A DNA stretch of 15,232 bases from Hyphomicrobiales bacterium (GTDB lineage: Bacteria > Pseudomonadota > Alphaproteobacteria > Rhizobiales > Beijerinckiaceae): NCBI GenBank assembly GCA_003164825.1, contig PLUH01000268.1:1-15232 (forward strand), in the 5' to 3' direction. Both the position numbers and the translations under genes were made by a program. The notes below the pieces were generated by a model that saw nothing but the letters and a program-made list of their open reading frames with translations, made no database searches and was not told the DNA's origin. This document shows positions 7,343 to 13,964 of the stretch, in pieces. How positions within the stretch are numbered: position 1 is the first letter of the stretch; each line of letters starts with the position of its first letter.

Positions 7343-8106
7343 GCCCACGGATCCTGATCGCGACGCCGGTGAAGGATGCGACGTCGCACCTCGATGCGCA
7401 TTTCGCCCTGCTCAACCGCCTGCGCTACCCGCGCGCGCGCATCACCCTCGCCTATCTGGAAAGCGATAGCCGGGACGGCACGCTCGAGGCGCTGCGCGCG
7501 CGCCTGGCTGAGGCAGGGCGACGCTACCGGCGCTATCGCCTGCTGCAGCAGAACATGGGCTTCCATCTGCCGCCCGGCACGCCCCGCACGGCGCCCGAGA
7601 TCCAACTGGCGCGGCGCGCCGCGCTGGCCCGTTCGCGCAACCATCTCCTGTCTCGCGCGCTTGACGACGAGGACTGGGTGCTCTGGCTCGATGTCGATGT
7701 GATCGACGCGGCGCCGGATCTGATCGACCGGCTGCTGGCGACAGGGAAGGACATCGTCCACCCGCACTGCGTGCAAACCCCTGGCGGCCCAACCTTCGAC
7801 CGCAACGGCTGGCGCGACAACGGCCGCGTGTTGCTTGAGAACCTGCGCGGCCAGGGTCCGCTGGCGCCGCTCGATGCGGTCGGCGGAACGGTGCTGCTGA
7901 TCCGCGCCGACATCCACCGCGAGGGCCTGATCTTTCCGCCATTCCTCTATTGCGGCGAACACAAGCTGGCCCGCGACCCTGGCCCATGGGCGGCCTACGG
8001 GCGCCGCGGCGAGATCGAGACCGAGGGTCTCGGGCTGATGGCCTTTGACATGGGCTATCAGTGCTGGGGCATGCCGGACGAGGAAGTCATCCACGCGCCG
8101 ACTTGA
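7339..8106 (+). CDS. Anp1/Mnn9-type (GT62-like) glycosyltransferase
   Basis: A 255-residue protein with features best known from the Anp1/Mnn9/Van1 mannosyltransferases of yeast Golgi. It has LLNRLRYPRARITLAYLES-DSRDGT at 24-47 (the family's conserved start), then a run of Arg-rich helix with ALARSRNHLLSRAL (95-108), the WVLWLDVDVIDAAPDLI segment with metal-binding DVD at 118-120, and FDRNGWRD at 153-160. The C-terminal ETEGLGLMAFDMGY (227-240) and His 252 complete a GT-A active site. Unlike the yeast proteins it lacks a membrane anchor and is cytoplasmic. If it kept the family's chemistry it would add mannose from GDP-mannose, but this is inference. Its start overlaps the previous stop (ATGA). 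It ends 40 bases before the convergent ctrA stop. Confidence 0.85.
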   Translation: MSPRILIATPVKDATSHLDAHFALLNRLRYPRARITLAYLESDSRDGTLEALRARLAEAGRRYRRYRLLQQNMGFHLPPGTPRTAPEIQLARRAALARSRNHLLSRALDDEDWVLWLDVDVIDAAPDLIDRLLATGKDIVHPHCVQTPGGPTFDRNGWRDNGRVLLENLRGQGPLAPLDAVGGTVLLIRADIHREGLIFPPFLYCGEHKLARDPGPWAAYGRRGEIETEGLGLMAFDMGYQCWGMPDEEVIHAPT

Positions 8107-8114
8107 TTCCAGTT

Positions 8115-8130
8115 GGCGCCATCGGGCGCC
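8115..8130. terminator. Possible bidirectional terminator between convergent genes
   Basis: GGCGCC (8115-8120) and GGCGCC (8125-8130), self-complementary hexamers, can pair as a 6-bp GC stem with an ATCG loop, in the 40 bases between the Anp1-like stop and the ctrA stop. Position suits a terminator serving both strands, but there is no proper T-run on either side, so strength is doubtful. Confidence 0.35.
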
Positions 8131-8146
8131 TGTCCTGAGTTTCCCG

Positions 8147-8848
8147 TCAGGCCGGGATGCGGTCGTCGCTCGGCGCCGGCTCCCGCAGCACATAGCCACG
8201 GCCCCACACCGTCTCGATATAGTTGCGCCCGCTCGACGCCGTCGCCAGCTTCTTGCGCAATTTGCAGATGAAGACGTCGATAATCTTGAGCTCCGGCTCG
8301 TCCATGCCGCCATAGAGGTGGTTGAGGAACATTTCCTTGGTGAGCGTCGTGCCTTTGCGCAGCGAGAGCAGCTCCAGCATCTGATATTCCTTGCCGGTCA
8401 GATGCACCCGGGCCCCGTCGACTTCGACCGTCTTCTGATCGAGGTTGACGGTGAGGTCGCCGGTGATGATGACCGACTGCGCATGTCCCTTCGAGCGGCG
8501 GACAATGGCGTGGATCCGGGCGACCAGCTCGTCCTTGTGGAACGGCTTGGTGAGGTAATCGTCGGCGCCGTGGCCGAGCCCTTTGACCTTGTCCTCGATG
8601 CCGGCCATGCCGGAGAGAATGAGAATGGGGGTCTTGATCTTGGTCACCCGGAGCGAGCGCAGCACCTCGTAGCCCGACATGTCGGGCAGGTTCAGGTCGA
8701 GCAGGATGATGTCGTAGTCATAGAGCTTGCCGAGGTCGATGCCCTCCTCGCCGAGGTCGGTGACATAGACGTTGAAGTTCTCCGACTTCAACATCAGCTC
8801 GATGCTCTGCGCGGTCGCCGTATCGTCTTCGATCAAAAGTACCCGCAT
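8147..8848 (-). CDS. ctrA: Cell-cycle response regulator CtrA
   Basis: A 233-residue OmpR-type regulator that matches CtrA along its length. It is the master transcription factor of the alphaproteobacterial cell cycle and, in many species, of flagellar genes; it is phosphorylated through the CckA-ChpT relay. The receiver domain (1-118) begins MRVLLIEDD and has the acidic pocket D8/D9, phospho-acceptor D51 (LLDLNLPDMSGYEV), S79 and K101. The winged-helix DNA-binding domain (about 125-225) contains LTGKEYQMLELLSLRKGT and KIIDVFICKLRKKL. The C-terminus ends PA; the Caulobacter protein's terminal Ala-Ala pair is needed for ClpXP degradation, so turnover may differ. The start is ATG 8848 with GGGGAG 6 bases upstream; an upstream in-frame ATG at 8881 would add 11 residues absent from the family. 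It is transcribed divergently from the FliJ-like gene across a 572-base control region. Confidence 0.97.
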   Translation of the reverse strand: MRVLLIEDDTATAQSIELMLKSENFNVYVTDLGEEGIDLGKLYDYDIILLDLNLPDMSGYEVLRSLRVTKIKTPILILSGMAGIEDKVKGLGHGADDYLTKPFHKDELVARIHAIVRRSKGHAQSVIITGDLTVNLDQKTVEVDGARVHLTGKEYQMLELLSLRKGTTLTKEMFLNHLYGGMDEPELKIIDVFICKLRKKLATASSGRNYIETVWGRGYVLREPAPSDDRIPA

Positions 8849-8944
8849 GTTAGGCTCCCCGCCTCGCCCGTCGCTTCGCAACCGCGGTTATGTACGTCGC
8901 TTCCATGCCCAACCCTCGCCGGCGCGCAGTTCGGAGCTCGGACT

Positions 8945-9115
8945 GATTCGAACGAAGACTGACCGCCATTGGTTAACAAACGATGATTCCTTTGCGCAAG
9001 CCCCTTGCCTGCATTGCCTGCGACCATAGTAACGATTTGATAATAAAAGATATTTCGGCACGAGCAAAATTAATCTATCACATTAACGAGCCATCCTAAA
9101 AGATTCAACGGACTC
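8945..9115. promoter_or_regulatory. Cluster of four GANTC (CcrM-type) methylation sites
   Basis: GANTC occurs at 8945-8949 (GATTC), 8985-8989 (GATTC), 9102-9106 (GATTC) and 9111-9115 (GACTC). At roughly 65% GC about one site per 300 bases is expected, so four in 171 bases is a clear local excess (my rough estimate). Cell-cycle-dependent hemimethylation of such sites controls ctrA transcription in Caulobacter. Confidence 0.6.
8972..8977. promoter_or_regulatory. TTAAC half-site, possible CtrA box
   Basis: The palindrome GTTAAC reads on the minus strand as TTAACCAA, one base from the TTAACCAT half-site reported for CtrA. A second GTTAAC is at 9196-9201, and TTAAT...ATTAAC lies at 9070-9087 with 9 rather than the canonical 7 bases between the TTAA cores. 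No perfect TTAA-N7-TTAA was found, so CtrA binding is only suggested. Confidence 0.35.
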
Positions 9116-9158
9116 ATGGTTCTGAGGCTGCTTGAAAGGCGACGTCGCGCTGTTGAAT

Positions 9159-9179
9159 GGGCGAAAATATTTTTCGCCC
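9159..9179. promoter_or_regulatory. Perfect 9-bp dyad in the ctrA/fliJ control region
   Basis: GGGCGAAAA (9159-9167) and TTTTCGCCC (9171-9179) are exact reverse complements separated by TAT. It has the size and symmetry of an operator for a dimeric regulator. As RNA it could also form a hairpin, but the T-run is inside the stem, which is not how an intrinsic terminator is built. The factor is unknown. Confidence 0.5.
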
Positions 9180-9420
9180 TCGTTCGGCCCGGATTGTTAA
9201 CGACCCGCGTAAATGAACTGCTAACGCCGCCACCCGCGTTGCGCCCCCGGCCCTTATCTCCCAAAGCGGGCCGGCCTGGGCCGCCCGCCCCGACCCGGCC
9301 CAACGTCCGCTGACGTAAGAAAAGAGAAACCTTCCTCATGCATCGTCTCGCCGTCTCGAAGTCGTGAACCGAGGGCGGCGACGTCCTCTCGCGTTTAAGG
9401 TTGCTAAGGAGTGCGCCGGA

Positions 9421-9789
9421 ATGAAGTCGCGGGACACGCTTGTTCGGCTGAAGCGCTTTCAATTCGAGGAAAAGCGCCGCCGGGTTCGGCAGATCGAAAT
9501 GATGCTGGCCGAATTCACCCGCATGATCGGCGACCTTGATCGCGAGATCGCCAACGAGGAGAAGCGGGCGGGCATCGCCGATCCCGCCCATTTCGCCTAT
9601 CCGACATACGCCCGCGCGACCTCGGTCAGACGCGACAATCTGAAGAGCTCGATTGCCGAGCTTCTCGGCCAGATCGAGGAGGCGAAGGCGGCGCAGGACG
9701 AAGCCGAGGCCGAACTCCTCAAGTTCGAGACGCTCGAAGTGCGCGACAAGTCCAACGATCGCCTGGCGGAGGCCGTCGCGCGCGCCTGA
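9421..9789 (+). CDS. fliJ: FliJ-like flagellar export chaperone
   Basis: A 122-residue, highly charged protein that is almost entirely helical, with two long coiled-coil stretches at about 7-48 (RLKRFQFEEKRRRVRQIEMM...) and 68-121. Length, charge and the N-terminal MKSRDTLVRLKRFQFEEKRR fit FliJ, the small coiled-coil protein that works with the FliI ATPase and FlhA to load flagellar export substrates. In alphaproteobacteria this gene is commonly near ctrA, which strengthens the call. Sequence conservation in FliJ is weak, so another coiled-coil protein is possible. I chose ATG 9421 because AAGGAG (9406-9411) lies 9 bases upstream; a longer frame from GTG 9364 has an Arg-rich, non-family start. 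No fliI gene lies upstream or downstream in this window. Confidence 0.8.
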   Translation: MKSRDTLVRLKRFQFEEKRRRVRQIEMMLAEFTRMIGDLDREIANEEKRAGIADPAHFAYPTYARATSVRRDNLKSSIAELLGQIEEAKAAQDEAEAELLKFETLEVRDKSNDRLAEAVARA

Positions 9790-10009
9790 GCGATGGTGCG
9801 CGACCGGTCGGCTCGCGCTCTTTAGCCCTCATTCGCGCGGGTTCATGCGCCCGGCGCGGTTCCCCAGCAGCGGCCGTCGCGTTGCGACCCGAAGGCCGAT
9901 GCTCTAAGGCTGTCCCGCCGGCGCGAGATCGGCTGCCGCTCTCGGCGGGAGACACGAAGCGGAACGACCGCTCATTGCGCCCGATGTCGACGGTCTTGGG
10001 GAAGGATTC
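9790..10009. other. Leader between fliJ and pntAA with an 8-bp inverted repeat
   Basis: 220 bases without a gene. TCCCGCCG (9913-9920) and CGGCGGGA (9943-9950) form a perfect 8-bp stem with a 22-base loop. There is no T-run after it, so it could be a structured leader or a weak terminator of fliJ. A GATTC site (10005-10009) directly precedes the pntAA start codon. Confidence 0.4.
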
Positions 10010-11137
10010 ATGCTGATAGCAGCGCCGGCGGAGACGGATCAGGGGGAAACGCGCGTCGCCGCCAGCCCGGAAACGGCCAAGAAATTCGCCGCCCTCGGGG
10101 CGGAGGTCGCCATCGAGCACGGCGCGGGCGACAAAGCCGGGTTCCCTGACGCCGACTATCAGTCGGCTGGCGCACGCCTTGTCTCGGCGGAAGACGCGCT
10201 TGGCGCCGACGTGGTCCTGAAGGTTCGCCGGCCGACCGCGCACGAAATCGCCCGCCTCAAGCCCGGCGCGCTCGTCATCGCGACCATGGATCCTTACGGC
10301 CATCGCGACGCGATCGAGGCGATGGCCAAGGCTCAAGTCGCCGCCTTTGCGATGGAGCTCCTGCCGCGAATAACGCGCGCCCAGGTGATGGACGTGTTGT
10401 CGAGCCAGGCCAATCTCGCCGGCTACCGCGCGGTGATCGACGCGGCGGCCGAATACGGCCGGGCGATGCCGATGATGATGACGCCGGCGGGCACGGTCAC
10501 CGGCGCGAGGCTGTTCGTCATGGGGGTCGGCGTCGCCGGCCTCCAGGCGATCGCGACCGGCCGGCGGCTCGGCGCGGTGGTCACGGCGAACGACGTGCGC
10601 CCGGCGACCAAAGAGCAAGTCGAATCGCTCGGCGCCAAATTCGTCGCGGTCGAGGACGAGGAGTTCAAGCAGGCCGAAACCGCGGGCGGCTACGCAAAGG
10701 AAATGTCGGACGCCTACAAAGCCAAGCAGGCCGCGCTCATCGCCTCGCATATCGCCAAGCAGGACATCGTCGTCACGACCGCGCTGATCCCGGGCCGCGC
10801 GGCGCCGCGGCTCATCAGCGCGGACATGGTCAAATCGATGCGCCCCGGCTCGGTCATCGTCGACCTCGCCGTCGAGCGGGGCGGAAACTGCGAGCTGTCG
10901 AAGCCGGGCGAACTGGCGATCAGCGACAACGGCGTCAAGATCGTCGGCTATTCCAACGTCACCCGCATCCCCGCTTCAGCCTCCGCGCTCTACGCGCGCA
11001 ATCTTTACGCCTTCGCCGAGACGCTCATCGACAAGACGACGAAGTCGCTCGCGGTCAACTGGGACGACGAGCTCGTCAAGGCGACGTGCCTCACCCGCGA
11101 CGGCGTGATCGTTCATCCAGCCTTCATCGCCCAATAG
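10010..11137 (+). CDS. pntAA: NAD(P) transhydrogenase subunit alpha part 1 (NAD-binding domain I)
   Basis: A 375-residue cytoplasmic subunit that binds NAD(H) and passes hydride to NADP+ in the proton-translocating transhydrogenase. Residues 1-140 form the first Rossmann-like domain, starting MLIAAPAETDQGETRVAASPETAKKF as usual for the family. SSQANLAGYRAV (131-142) contains the conserved Gln of the hydride-transfer loop. GVGVAG (172-177) is the NAD-binding motif, followed by NDVRPATKEQVESLGAKF at 194-211. The mobile loop region (about 222-240) and VIVDLAVERGGNCE (282-295) are present. Length and the split from the membrane part match the three-subunit type known from Rhodospirillum. The start ATG has GGGGAAGGA upstream. 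Three genes pntAA, pntAB and pntB run in order with short gaps. Confidence 0.97.
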   Translation: MLIAAPAETDQGETRVAASPETAKKFAALGAEVAIEHGAGDKAGFPDADYQSAGARLVSAEDALGADVVLKVRRPTAHEIARLKPGALVIATMDPYGHRDAIEAMAKAQVAAFAMELLPRITRAQVMDVLSSQANLAGYRAVIDAAAEYGRAMPMMMTPAGTVTGARLFVMGVGVAGLQAIATGRRLGAVVTANDVRPATKEQVESLGAKFVAVEDEEFKQAETAGGYAKEMSDAYKAKQAALIASHIAKQDIVVTTALIPGRAAPRLISADMVKSMRPGSVIVDLAVERGGNCELSKPGELAISDNGVKIVGYSNVTRIPASASALYARNLYAFAETLIDKTTKSLAVNWDDELVKATCLTRDGVIVHPAFIAQ

Positions 11138-11176
11138 ACCTTCACCCCCGCCCGCGCCTGAGCGCCGGAGAGCCGC

Positions 11177-11599
11177 ATGGACAACCTCGACACCGCAATT
11201 GAAAAACTGAGGGCCGCCGCGGCCGCCGCGCGCGAGGCAGCCGAGGCCGCGCAGGCCTATAGCGACCAGCTCGCGACCGCCGGCGCCGCCGCCTCGGGCG
11301 GCGCGATCGACCCGTTCGTGTTCAGGCTGGCGATTTTCGCTTTGGCCGTCTTCGTCGGCTATTACGTCGTCTGGTCGGTGACGCCGGCGCTCCATACGCC
11401 GCTGATGTCCGAGACCAACGCCATTTCCTCGGTCATCGTCGTCGGCGCGCTGCTGTCGGTCGGCGTCGCCGCGACCGACAGCGGCTCGATCTTCGCCCGC
11501 TTCGTCGGCTTCATTGCGCTCATCCTGGCCTCGGTCAACATATTCGGCGGCTTCCTGGTCACCGAGCGCATGCTGGCGATGTACAAAAAGAAGGGCTGA
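11177..11599 (+). CDS. pntAB: NAD(P) transhydrogenase subunit alpha part 2 (membrane domain II)
   Basis: A 140-residue membrane subunit. Three hydrophobic helices can be seen at about 49-68, 82-99 and 105-128, as expected for the alpha-subunit share of the proton-translocating domain II. SSVIVVGALL and NIFGGFLVTERMLAMYKKK at the end are characteristic of the family. The first 42 residues are an Ala/Glu/Arg-rich, probably helical extension (EKLRAAAAAAREAAEAAQAY) that makes the protein longer than the roughly 100-residue forms of many relatives. It lies 39 bases after pntAA and 5 bases before pntB, so the three are almost certainly one operon. The subunit works only in the assembled complex. 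Confidence 0.95.
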   Translation: MDNLDTAIEKLRAAAAAAREAAEAAQAYSDQLATAGAAASGGAIDPFVFRLAIFALAVFVGYYVVWSVTPALHTPLMSETNAISSVIVVGALLSVGVAATDSGSIFARFVGFIALILASVNIFGGFLVTERMLAMYKKKG

Positions 11600-11604
11600 C
11601 GCCG

Positions 11605-13005
11605 GTGAACGCCAATCTCGCCGCCCTGCTCTATCTCGTCTCCGGCATCCTGTTCATCCTGGCGCTGCGCGGGCTCTCCTCGCCCGCCACCTCGCGTCAG
11701 GGCAATCGCTTCGGCATGATCGGCATGGCGATCGCGGTGGTGACGACGCTGGCGCTGCGTCCGCCGTCGAGCGGGCTTTCGTGGCTGCTGATCATCCTCG
11801 GCTTCGCGATCGGCGGGGGCATCGGGGCCTGGCGCGCCCGCACCATCCAGATGACGGCGATGCCGCAGCTCGTCGCGATGTTCCATTCGCTGGTCGGCCT
11901 GGCCGCGGTGCTCGTCGCCGCAGGCGCCTTTTACGCCCCCGAGGCCTTCGGCATCGAAGAAGGCGACATCATTCACCCGGCGAGCACGATCGAGATGTCG
12001 CTCGGGCTTGCGATCGGCGCGATCACCTTCACCGGCTCGATCATCGCGTTCCTCAAGCTCGACGGCCGGATGTCCGGCACGCCAATTCTTCTGCCGCAGC
12101 GCCACGTCGTCAACGGCGGGCTCGGCGTTGCGCTCGTTCTCCTGATCGCGCTGTTCTACGCCACGCAGTCGCCGCTGTGCTTCTGGCTGATCGCCCTCGA
12201 CTCGCTCGCGCTCGGCGTCCTGCTCATCATTCCGATCGGCGGCGCGGACATGCCGGTCGTCATCTCGATGCTCAACTCCTATTCCGGCTGGGCGGCGGCG
12301 GGAATCGGATTCACGCTCGGCAATCTGGCGCTCATCATCACCGGGGCGCTGGTCGGCTCCTCGGGCGCGATCCTGTCCTACATCATGTGCAAGGGCATGA
12401 ACCGGTCGTTCATCTCGGTCATTCTCGGCGGCTGGGGCGGCGAGGTCGCCGCCTCCGCGCATGCCGCGGAGACGCGCCCGGTCAAGCAGGGCTCGGCCGA
12501 AGACGCGGCCTTCATGATGAAGAACGCCTCGAAGGTGATCATCGTGCCCGGCTACGGCATGGCGGTCGCGCAGGCGCAGCATTCCTTGCGGGAAATGGCG
12601 GACCTGCTCAAGAAGGATGGGGTCGAGGTCAAATACGCGATCCATCCCGTCGCCGGCCGGATGCCCGGGCACATGAACGTGCTGCTGGCCGAGGCAGACG
12701 TCCCCTACGACCAGCTCGAGGAGATGGACGAGGCCAACCAGGAGTTCGGGCGCACGGACGTGTCGCTGGTGATCGGCGCCAACGACGTCACCAACCCGGC
12801 CGCCAAGACCGACCCCAAGTCGCCGATCTACGGCATGCCGGTCCTCGACGTCGACAAGGCGAAGACGGTGCTGTTCGTCAAGCGCGGCATGGGCTCGGGC
12901 TACGCCGGGGTCGAAAACGAGCTCTTCTTCCGCGACAACACGCTGATGCTGTTCGGCGACGCCAAGAAGATGACCGACGCGATCGTGAAAGCGCTTCAGC
13001 ACTGA
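11605..13005 (+). CDS. pntB: NAD(P) transhydrogenase subunit beta
   Basis: A 466-residue protein of normal PntB length. Residues 1 to about 270 form the rest of the membrane domain with about nine helices, including FHSLVGLAAV with His 94 (equivalent to the proton-channel His 91 of the E. coli beta subunit) and SMLNSYSGWAAAGIGF with the conserved Asn. Residues about 290-466 are the NADP(H)-binding domain III: VPGYGMAVAQAQ (Gly 316 and 318), HPVAGRMPGHMNVLLAEA, GANDVTNPAA and KRGMGSGYAGVEN. The complex uses the proton gradient to reduce NADP+ with NADH. The start is GTG 11605, 5 bases after the pntAB stop, with only weak Shine-Dalgarno sequence, which suggests translational coupling. Confidence 0.97.
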   Translation: MNANLAALLYLVSGILFILALRGLSSPATSRQGNRFGMIGMAIAVVTTLALRPPSSGLSWLLIILGFAIGGGIGAWRARTIQMTAMPQLVAMFHSLVGLAAVLVAAGAFYAPEAFGIEEGDIIHPASTIEMSLGLAIGAITFTGSIIAFLKLDGRMSGTPILLPQRHVVNGGLGVALVLLIALFYATQSPLCFWLIALDSLALGVLLIIPIGGADMPVVISMLNSYSGWAAAGIGFTLGNLALIITGALVGSSGAILSYIMCKGMNRSFISVILGGWGGEVAASAHAAETRPVKQGSAEDAAFMMKNASKVIIVPGYGMAVAQAQHSLREMADLLKKDGVEVKYAIHPVAGRMPGHMNVLLAEADVPYDQLEEMDEANQEFGRTDVSLVIGANDVTNPAAKTDPKSPIYGMPVLDVDKAKTVLFVKRGMGSGYAGVENELFFRDNTLMLFGDAKKMTDAIVKALQH

Positions 13006-13039
13006 ACGCAGCGCTCCTCATTACCAGGCCCGCCGCCTC

Positions 13040-13828
13040 GTGGTGATCGCCATCGCCGCCTGCGCCGCGCTTTACGCCGCCGTGTTCGTCGGGCTTCTGG
13101 TCGGCCAGCGCAGGATCCTGTTTCGATGCGACGCCGCCGAAGTCGACCCGGCGACGCTCGGACTTGAGGCTGAGACGGTTCGTCTCAAGACCGAGGACGG
13201 GGAGAGTCTGGTCGGTTGGAGCATCCCGCCCCGCCCCGGCCGGCCGCTGATCCTTTATTTTCACGGCAATGCAGGCGGCCTCGACCTGCGCGTCGAGCGC
13301 TTTCGCGCCATGGCCAAAGCGGGCATGGGGGTGCTGGCGATCGAATATCGCGGCTATGCCAGTTCGACTGGCTCTCCGAGCGAGCGCGGGCTCAAGCTCG
13401 ATGGCGAAGCGGCCTATGCTGGCGCGATTGAAAGCGGCGTTGAGCCTGAGCGTATCGTCTCAATGGGGGAGTCGCTCGGATCCGGCGTCGCGGTCGCACT
13501 CGCCGCCCACCACTTGGTCGGCGCCCTCGTTCTCGACTCGCCCTATTCGTCGATCGCCGACGTCGCGGCGGCGGCGTACTGGTTCGTCCCGGTTCGCGCG
13601 TTGCTCCGCGATCCGTTCCACAACGATTTGCTCATCGCCCAGGTGAACGCGCCGTCGCTCATGGTGCATGGAACGAAGGACCCGGTCGTGCCCATCCGCT
13701 TCGGCGAGAGACTGTTCGCCCTCGCCAATCCGCCAAAGGCGTTCTGGCGCGTCGAGGGCGCAGGCCATCTCGCCCTGGGCGAGCGCCTGGCCGAGACCCT
13801 CGACTGGATCGCGCGAACGGTCGGATGA
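13040..13828 (+). CDS. Membrane-anchored alpha/beta hydrolase
   Basis: A 262-residue serine hydrolase of the family that includes Bem46/ABHD13-like proteins. Residues 1-22 are a hydrophobic helix (signal anchor), so the catalytic domain probably faces the periplasm. LYFHGNAGG (73-81) is the oxyanion-hole strand, GESLGSG (143-149) places the nucleophile at Ser 145, HGTKDPVVP gives Asp 214 and GAGH gives His 243, completing the triad. VLDSPYSS (about 168-175) is also typical. The substrate is unknown. The start is uncertain: GTG 13040 has no clear ribosome binding site and begins 34 bases after pntB, and a second GTG follows at once. It may be read through from the pnt operon. Confidence 0.88.
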   Translation: MVIAIAACAALYAAVFVGLLVGQRRILFRCDAAEVDPATLGLEAETVRLKTEDGESLVGWSIPPRPGRPLILYFHGNAGGLDLRVERFRAMAKAGMGVLAIEYRGYASSTGSPSERGLKLDGEAAYAGAIESGVEPERIVSMGESLGSGVAVALAAHHLVGALVLDSPYSSIADVAAAAYWFVPVRALLRDPFHNDLLIAQVNAPSLMVHGTKDPVVPIRFGERLFALANPPKAFWRVEGAGHLALGERLAETLDWIARTVG

Positions 13829-13859
13829 GATCGGGCGCCCGGACAGCGCTCTGAAGACG

Positions 13860-13901
13860 GTAGTCGCTCAACGCGCGGCCGCGCTCGGCGAGCGCGACTA
13901 C
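13860..13901. terminator. Large hairpin between hydrolase and MATE genes
   Basis: GTAGTCGC (13860-13867) and GCGACTAC (13894-13901) are perfect 8-bp inverted repeats, and the 26-base loop holds a 12-base palindrome GCGCGGCCGCGC (13873-13884) that can form an inner stem. No T-run follows. It may end the pnt-hydrolase transcript in a factor-dependent way or form a leader for the MATE gene. Confidence 0.45.
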
Positions 13902-13964
13902 ATGCGTTTGCTCCCGCGGCGCGTTTCCGCTATTCACCCCGCCCCTTTTCAGGACCAGCCGATC

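Larger units (their letters stand above)
8849..9420. promoter_or_regulatory. ctrA / fliJ divergent control region
   Basis: 572 bases without a convincing gene. A small frame at 9116-9313 is Arg/Pro-rich at its end and has no recognisable family. The region has an AT-rich island (about 9029-9115) unusual for this GC-rich window, a likely home of the ctrA promoters. Four GANTC sites, TTAA half-sites and a 9-bp dyad lie here and are listed separately. On the fliJ side a GC-rich hairpin is possible: GGGCCGG 9268-9274 with CCGGCCC 9295-9301. Known biology: in Caulobacter ctrA has two promoters, one controlled by CcrM methylation and both by CtrA itself. That this applies here is inference. Confidence 0.7.

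Noticed and set aside
8045..8962. 305-residue plus-strand frame opposite ctrA
   Set aside because: ctrA on the other strand matches its family end to end. The plus-strand frame overlaps the Anp1-like gene and has Val/Leu/Glu/Asp-rich mirror composition.
9070..9087. Full CtrA box TTAA-N7-TTAA
   Set aside because: The two TTAA cores are separated by 9 bases, not 7. I kept this only as half-sites.
9116..9313. 65-residue frame in the ctrA/fliJ control region
   Set aside because: The C-terminal half is Pro/Arg-rich from GC-rich DNA, the dyad and TTAA sites lie inside it, and there is no convincing ribosome binding site or family.
11362..13002. Very long minus-strand open frame opposite pntB
   Set aside because: It lies antisense to an unmistakable PntB and is Arg/Asp/Glu/His-rich with no recognisable domain, the normal result of GC-rich codon bias.
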